Of a stretch of 45,702 nt of DNA, positions 41,501 to 45,702 are shown in pieces (position 1 is the first letter of the stretch; each line of letters opens with the position of its first letter). Under the pieces are notes generated by a model that was not told the DNA's origin, ran no database searches, and saw only the letters and a list, made by a program, of their open reading frames with translations. Source of the stretch: Candidatus Acidiferrales bacterium. Lineage in GTDB: Bacteria; Bacteroidota; Ignavibacteria; Kryptoniales; JAKASW01. The position numbers and the translations under genes are program-made. Where the stretch lies: positions 1 through 45,702 of the forward strand of contig DATJAY010000016.1 of assembly GCA_035515795.1 (NCBI GenBank), written 5' to 3'.

Positions 41501-44274
41501 TTGTTTCCGATGCGAAAAGTTACAAACCGGAGAGCGTTGCCCGGCTGATCGTCAAATCTCCTTATGAAAAAGCGATTGCCTTAATCTCGATGGAGAGAGA
41601 TGGCATCATTAGAGAATGGACGACCGAATTGGTCGGAAGCGCTCCTGAAGTTGACATCCCTTTGGGAAAAGATTGTCTTCCGAACGTTTTTGTCTCCGTC
41701 GTTCTTCTTCAGGGCCGCCTCTCGAACATCCAGCCGACCGAAAGCGATGATATCGGGAAGCCTTCGTTCAAAATCGGCTATATAAATCTCCCCGTCGATC
41801 CGGGCACAAACCACCTTTCAGTGAATGTCGCCTCCAACCGTCCTACATACCATCCGGGCGATTCGGTCACTGCGACGGTCGTAGTAAAGAACGCTTCAGG
41901 TGCCGGCGAAAAGTCCGACGTGACAATAAGTGTCGCAGACGTCGGCGTGTTGAACCTGATCGGGTATGAGTTGCCCGATCCTTTCGAGCTGTTTTTTGGT
42001 CCGCGGCCATTAGGAGTGAGCACTTCCGAGATGATTTCGCATTTGGTCGAGCAGCGATCTTACGGCGAGAAAGGAGAAGATGTCGGCGGAGGCGGAGCTG
42101 CCTTCGCATCGGTCGAAATGCGGGGCGATTTTCGTCTCACTGCCTATTGGAACCCTTCTATTGAGACAGATGACAGCGGCAGGGTAACGGTTCGATTCAA
42201 ACTTCCGGACAACCTCACGCAATTCAAAATCATGGCAGTGGCGCAGACGAAAGAGTCCGAGTTCGGAAGAGGGAGCAGCACGTTCCGTGTGAATAAAGAT
42301 TTTCTCCTGCAGGCGGCGCTTCCGCGATTCGCACGATTCGGTGATTCCTTTGAAGCAGGAGTGGTGGCGACAAATTACACCGAAACGCCGGGTCATGTTT
42401 CGCTGAGAGCGACTGCCACGGGTGAGGTGAAGCGGGGAGGAAAAGAAGTTGTCGATTTCGACCTCAAGCCCGGCGAAAGCAAGGAGATCAGATTTAGCTA
42501 TACTGCGATCGGCATCGGATCGGCGCAATTCAATTTCCAGGGCGTGATGAAGAAGATAGACAGCACCATGGCATCCGGTGGTCCGGATTCGTTGTCGATG
42601 ACCGACGGAATCACCCTGAAACTTCCCGTCGAGGTTCCGCGCATGAAAGAATCCGTGGCTCTATACGAGAGCACCACCGATTCCGCAAACCAGGCTTTGA
42701 TTGTCCCAAGAGACATTTATGCGAATCTGGGTGAGCTCGAACTCACAACCGCTTCGACTGCGCTCGGAGGCTTGGAAGGAAGTGTCGATTATCTGTTCCA
42801 ATACCCTTACGGTTGTCTCGAGCAGCAGATGTCCCGGATATTGCCGATAATTCTCGGCAAGGATATGGTGGACGCATTTCATCTGCCGATCCTTAAAGGG
42901 AGAGATGCCCACGCTGTTGCACAAAAAGGACTCGACGAGATCGGAGAATATCAAACCGGGAACGGAGGACTTTCAATCTGGAAAGGAGACCGATGGGATT
43001 ATCCTTGTGTAACTGCATATACCCTATACGTTATGGCGGAGGCGAAGGCGCATGGCTACCGGATAGATCAGGAGGTAGCGAACAAAGTAATTGAGTACTG
43101 CAAGAATTTTCTGCACGCGACCTTCAATCAGAGTTCGCCATACGACATCCACGCCTGGTATGGGGTGAAATCGATGATGCTGTATGCTCTTGCATTGCAC
43201 GCTCAAGCAGAACCTGCATATATGCAGCAGTTGTTCCTGCTTCGCGACGAACTTCCCATATTTGCCCGGGCACTCTTGTTGAAAGCCATTCATGCTTCAA
43301 CAAAGAACGACCCGATGGAATCCGAGCTCGTCAGAAATTTGATGAATCAGATGAAGATAACCTCGACGACCGCTCACTTCGAAGAACCTGACTGGGAAGG
43401 TCTCGAGTGGATCTACAGCACGAATACGAGAACGACTGCGATCATACTTCAAGCATTGCTGGAAGTCGGATCGCGCGATCCGGTCCTGAGTAAAGTGGTA
43501 CGCTGGATCATGCAGGAGCAGCGGGTCGGAAGATGGAGGTCGACGCAGGAAAATGTTTACGTGGTGGATGCATTGTCGACATACTTCCGAGCGTTTGAAT
43601 CGGAGACGCCATATTTCAAAGCGACAATCTCTGTTGCCGGGAAACAAATTCTGCAGCAAATGTTTGAAGGCCGCAATCTTAACACGAACACTTCTACGCA
43701 CAGCCTTGCTTCATTCAAGCCAGGCGAACAGCTTCCTGTGAGTGTCAAGAAACTTGGGGCCGGTATTCTTTACTACGGAGTCCGGATGAACTATTACCCG
43801 GTAAAAGATTCTATTCCGCGCGATGAAGGGATAGCTCTGCTCAAAACAATAACTCCATTGAGAGGCTCTATAAAAGGAGACGGCGGATATGATGCAGGGT
43901 CTTCGTTCAAGGTGACGCTGACTGTTGTTACTCCTCAAGAGAGAAACTTCGTGGTCGTCGACGATCCGCTCCCGGCCGGATTCGAAGCAGTTAATTTGAA
44001 TTTTGAGACCGAGAGTTCAGAACTTGGCAGGCAGCTTGGAGAAGAGCAGAGCAGCGAGGACGAATACTGGTGGGGAGGATTCAACCACGTTGAGCAGAAA
44101 GACGACAGGGTTCTCCTCTTTGCCGATGCGCTTTTTGCCGGCGTTCACACTTATTCTTATATCGTCCGGGCGACCACCTATGGCACTTTTTCTATGCCTG
44201 CGACTTATGCCGAACAGATGTACGCGCCCGATGTGTTCGGACGGACAACATCGAAAACAATTGTGGTGAAATAA
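38548..44274 (+). CDS. Bacterial alpha-2-macroglobulin family protein
   Basis: The 1908-residue exported protein has a signal peptide (SCFALLLVLTLTQLPQMVHA) without a clear lipobox, then MG-type Ig domains (residues 40-560), the bait-region equivalent, an A2M domain (TAYWNPSIETDDSGRVTVRFKLPD) and a thiol-ester domain with GC(1423)LEQ inside YPYGCLEQQMSRI, so the cysteine-glutamine thioester can form. Bacterial members trap proteases in the periplasm and are usually paired with penicillin-binding protein 1C. No pbpC is in view: the next gene is a thioredoxin-fold protein. ATG 38548 follows GAAAGGGACAGCC. The frame also opens at ATG 38509, 13 codons earlier. C-terminal DDPLPAGFEAVN and the ending are typical. 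Confidence 0.95.
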   Translation: MKSCFALLLVLTLTQLPQMVHASYPVQNQAADSLQIISATPKGQTETRDQSRMIVVIFNKPMVPLQELPQFEEKGPLTFEPQLSGKYRWLGTSTLTFVPSDTLPFATEYRVKVPAGVKALDGSILKSGYEWTFQTPRPVLVRTIPEEPRGEYTSPWKWVELNQLIYLQFNQPIDPSRATRFVSLKENSQPINFSLRYPKPEEMTKNQWDFSPEYVLVIEPTSPFHKSATINVDLKAGLPSSIGPLGMVNDASFYFTTYNEFNFNGMDNTDHHRPDEHIRLIFSNPVWLRDLAKHIDFQPHVEIPPEYAQNEYHKSDGLYLSLPLLPDTQYVVKIDKSLKDIFGNELGKDVTFTFTTGDFSPYVSMVTGQGLLEAYGPKTCQLVARNMDSVQLRMASITENDVIPLLSHDDLFNDNVDPSYVQSNIDKIWQLHLRRNKLTRLPVHLDEAMNNQKTGFVFAAINTLNPRKDSREYYKAFFQVTELCITAKFSADNNLVWVTHSKDATPVDGAEVQVRGDDNKILWTGKTDSQGLVETPGWGELNIPQKQWGGQPQVWIFARHGDDVAFTRTEEGTGIEPYRFNIDYNWRPQYQPWSGSIFTDRGLYRAGESVFIKGIVRRRVKDDWQIPKYKRVLARVMDSQNEVVLQDTVLLSPYGAFTDSLNLKPTAHLGDYRIEALVPSTAREEDENEYEEGGQSPKVEGYAVFASGEFSVEAFRPAEFEVTNRFLQDSYIVGDTCHGTINARYLFGAPMRNEKVEWRLRSMPSYFQPPDHEEYSFGSDSWLWSEENYSNESQLLASNDTTLDNEGSLSVSVPLPVGTLVGTKSLMLEADVTSPSRRVVSGRTGAVVHGGEYYIGIKRSSTFLTTQDTLRYSLITVHPNGKIFAGQNLDVKLIKREWISVRKAGADERWYWETEKTDSTIVENKITTADSAGENLFLPKAAGLYFITADGHDTRGNEIQASAYFYVAGSGYVAWERSDDDRIEIVSDAKSYKPESVARLIVKSPYEKAIALISMERDGIIREWTTELVGSAPEVDIPLGKDCLPNVFVSVVLLQGRLSNIQPTESDDIGKPSFKIGYINLPVDPGTNHLSVNVASNRPTYHPGDSVTATVVVKNASGAGEKSDVTISVADVGVLNLIGYELPDPFELFFGPRPLGVSTSEMISHLVEQRSYGEKGEDVGGGGAAFASVEMRGDFRLTAYWNPSIETDDSGRVTVRFKLPDNLTQFKIMAVAQTKESEFGRGSSTFRVNKDFLLQAALPRFARFGDSFEAGVVATNYTETPGHVSLRATATGEVKRGGKEVVDFDLKPGESKEIRFSYTAIGIGSAQFNFQGVMKKIDSTMASGGPDSLSMTDGITLKLPVEVPRMKESVALYESTTDSANQALIVPRDIYANLGELELTTASTALGGLEGSVDYLFQYPYGCLEQQMSRILPIILGKDMVDAFHLPILKGRDAHAVAQKGLDEIGEYQTGNGGLSIWKGDRWDYPCVTAYTLYVMAEAKAHGYRIDQEVANKVIEYCKNFLHATFNQSSPYDIHAWYGVKSMMLYALALHAQAEPAYMQQLFLLRDELPIFARALLLKAIHASTKNDPMESELVRNLMNQMKITSTTAHFEEPDWEGLEWIYSTNTRTTAIILQALLEVGSRDPVLSKVVRWIMQEQRVGRWRSTQENVYVVDALSTYFRAFESETPYFKATISVAGKQILQQMFEGRNLNTNTSTHSLASFKPGEQLPVSVKKLGAGILYYGVRMNYYPVKDSIPRDEGIALLKTITPLRGSIKGDGGYDAGSSFKVTLTVVTPQERNFVVVDDPLPAGFEAVNLNFETESSELGRQLGEEQSSEDEYWWGGFNHVEQKDDRVLLFADALFAGVHTYSYIVRATTYGTFSMPATYAEQMYAPDVFGRTTSKTIVVK

Positions 44275-44367
44275 CTGGAGATAATAGTTGCACGTAGTGA
44301 TCAAAAACTTTTTGTGAGATGAATCTCTATAACATATCTCATAGAAGCTCTAAATAAGGAAATAGCT

Positions 44368-45702
44368 ATGTTCAAGGTGATGGCTTTCTTGGTTGCTTCG
44401 CTTGTCACATTCAGCGGTCTCATCGCGCAAATTACCGGAACACTTCTTGGACACGATGGGAAGTCGATGGCAGCTGCGAATATCGTCCTCACAAAACTTG
44501 GGAGCCGCAATCCCGACACAGCGGTGATCGCGGACAAGGACGGGAAATACTGCATCAAGGCAAGTTCACCTGGTATCTGGATGCTCACCTTCGCGGGTGT
44601 GAGTCACAACAGCCATCAGGTGGCGATTTATTTGGACAAGCCGGCCGAGATTCATCTCGATGTGCGACTTCAAACCTATGAATATGTCGATAGTCTCGAT
44701 AAGGTAGGCGTCGAAGGTGATTTCAATAACTACAACATCCCCAATCCCACACCGATGCACCGGCAGCCGGATGGAACGTACACTGCCGAAATTGAAACGA
44801 AAGCGGATTCAATCATATACGAACTAGTCGGCATCACGAAGAACGGTCATACAATAAACGGAACACAAAGCGAAAGAACTGCTTACGATTGGCAGGGTGA
44901 TTACTGGTCAGTCTTGACTCCATCAAACGGGAAGGTCAAGATCGTATTCGATCCGGCAAAACTTGTGAGATCGAATGAGCCGGTCAAGGTCGCATTTGCA
45001 GATACGCAATCGTTGGCAGCCCGGTTTGCCACCATCTACGGAGAGATGCAAGATGAACAGTCCGAGTTCTACAATGCGTTCAATAACTTTAGGAAGACTG
45101 GAAAAGACTTAGGGGAATTCAAATATGACTGGTCGAAATCGATCTCTGTCATCCGGGATCGTCTCGATAGTGAAACGAATGAGCTGCTGCGTCAAGAATT
45201 ACTTTTGCGCTATCTCAATTTATCGGGGGTGGGTGTCGAAGTTGATACAAATTTGATCATGATCGTTCTCAAGGTCGACTCCGCATCTTCTCCTATCTGG
45301 CAGCTCGATCCGGGTCTTTACAGGTACAAAGATCCATACGGCTTCGCAAAATCAATGGCGCTTTTCAACGAATTTATGTTTGCGAGGCTGGTGATCTACG
45401 ATAGCGCGAAAGCATTGAAATACTACAACTTACTTATCAACCAATACGGGGATATGCCTTACGGCAAAATGGCTGAAAGGTTTTCTCCGATCAGCAGGAT
45501 CCGAGTACGTGCCCATGTGCCTGCTTTTTCCATCGCTTCACTTGAAGATTCCACAAAAATGTTCACGAACGAATCTTTCAGGGGGAAGTATTATATGATA
45601 GACTTCTGGGCGACATGGTGCGGGCCGTGTGTAGGCGAGATGGAAGCTCTTCACAAAGCATACGCGAAATTCAAAGACAAGAACTTCGTGATATTGAGTG
45701 TT
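44368..45702 (+). CDS. Secreted TlpA/AhpC-type thioredoxin-fold protein (3' truncated by window)
   Basis: The frame from ATG 44368 (after AAGGAAATAGCT) is open to the end of the window, giving 445 residues so far. A signal peptide (KVMAFLVASLVTFSGLIAQ) is followed by a carboxypeptidase-regulatory-like beta domain (GHDGKSMAAANIVL), a long helical middle and the start of a thioredoxin domain, with W-C(418)-G-P-C(421) in DFWATWCGPCVGE. This architecture matches periplasmic disulfide-exchange proteins of Bacteroidota in which an N-terminal CarboxypepD_reg or DUF4369-like part precedes a TlpA domain. It lies 93 bp after the alpha-2-macroglobulin gene; whether the two genes are functionally linked is unknown. 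Confidence 0.88.
   Translation, partial: MFKVMAFLVASLVTFSGLIAQITGTLLGHDGKSMAAANIVLTKLGSRNPDTAVIADKDGKYCIKASSPGIWMLTFAGVSHNSHQVAIYLDKPAEIHLDVRLQTYEYVDSLDKVGVEGDFNNYNIPNPTPMHRQPDGTYTAEIETKADSIIYELVGITKNGHTINGTQSERTAYDWQGDYWSVLTPSNGKVKIVFDPAKLVRSNEPVKVAFADTQSLAARFATIYGEMQDEQSEFYNAFNNFRKTGKDLGEFKYDWSKSISVIRDRLDSETNELLRQELLLRYLNLSGVGVEVDTNLIMIVLKVDSASSPIWQLDPGLYRYKDPYGFAKSMALFNEFMFARLVIYDSAKALKYYNLLINQYGDMPYGKMAERFSPISRIRVRAHVPAFSIASLEDSTKMFTNESFRGKYYMIDFWATWCGPCVGEMEALHKAYAKFKDKNFVILSV

Overview
This window most likely comes from a Bacteroidota/Ignavibacteriota-type bacterium (inference). The evidence is two secreted proteins with C-terminal type IX secretion (T9SS type A) sorting domains, promoters of the TTTG / N19-20 / TAnnTTT type used by the Bacteroidota primary sigma factor, a GH74-T9SS fusion and a soluble NAD-linked NiFe hydrogenase. 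No rRNA, tRNA or CRISPR array was seen. Several genes appear to start with TTG.

Layout. 0-5 kb: the 3' end of a repeat-containing surface protein, a small T9SS protein, a large outer-membrane-type protein (peptidase-like, PD40 propeller and beta-barrel parts) and a Crp/Fnr regulator. 5.5-10.9 kb: a complete hoxE-F-U-Y-H operon (group 3d bidirectional NiFe hydrogenase) ending in its own maturation protease gene. 11-26 kb: mostly single small housekeeping or stress-type genes on the + strand (SPFH, squalene/phytoene synthase, DinB, HAD, GNAT, VOC, three small membrane methyltransferases, HU, AlkD, SRPBCC, STAS-like, cupin, a nuclease-like protein), with a GH74 xyloglucanase-type gene on the - strand. 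Nine intergenic spots here carry one recurring promoter-like element.

26.2-30.6 kb is an AT-richer (about one third GC in sampled lines, against about half in the hox operon) - strand operon: a small ORF, a GHKL/HSP90-type ATPase, an unrecognised 308-residue protein and a B12-binding-type radical SAM protein. It has no obvious housekeeping role and is the best candidate for an undescribed (perhaps defence-like) system. Directly beside it, 30.7-32.4 kb holds a REP-associated tyrosine transposase (RAYT) inside seven copies of a three-hairpin repeat whose stems covary. That block is flanked by two 101-bp direct copies of the 3' end of the next gene.

32.3-38.2 kb: a helical protein of unknown function, a decayed 42-bp coding minisatellite, two REP-like hairpins, an unknown 431-residue protein, dnaB, a GIY-YIG nuclease gene between inverted repeats (a probable small mobile unit) and a type-4 uracil-DNA glycosylase. 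38.5-45.7 kb: a giant bacterial alpha-2-macroglobulin and the 5' part of a thioredoxin-fold (TlpA/AhpC type) secreted protein that runs off the window.
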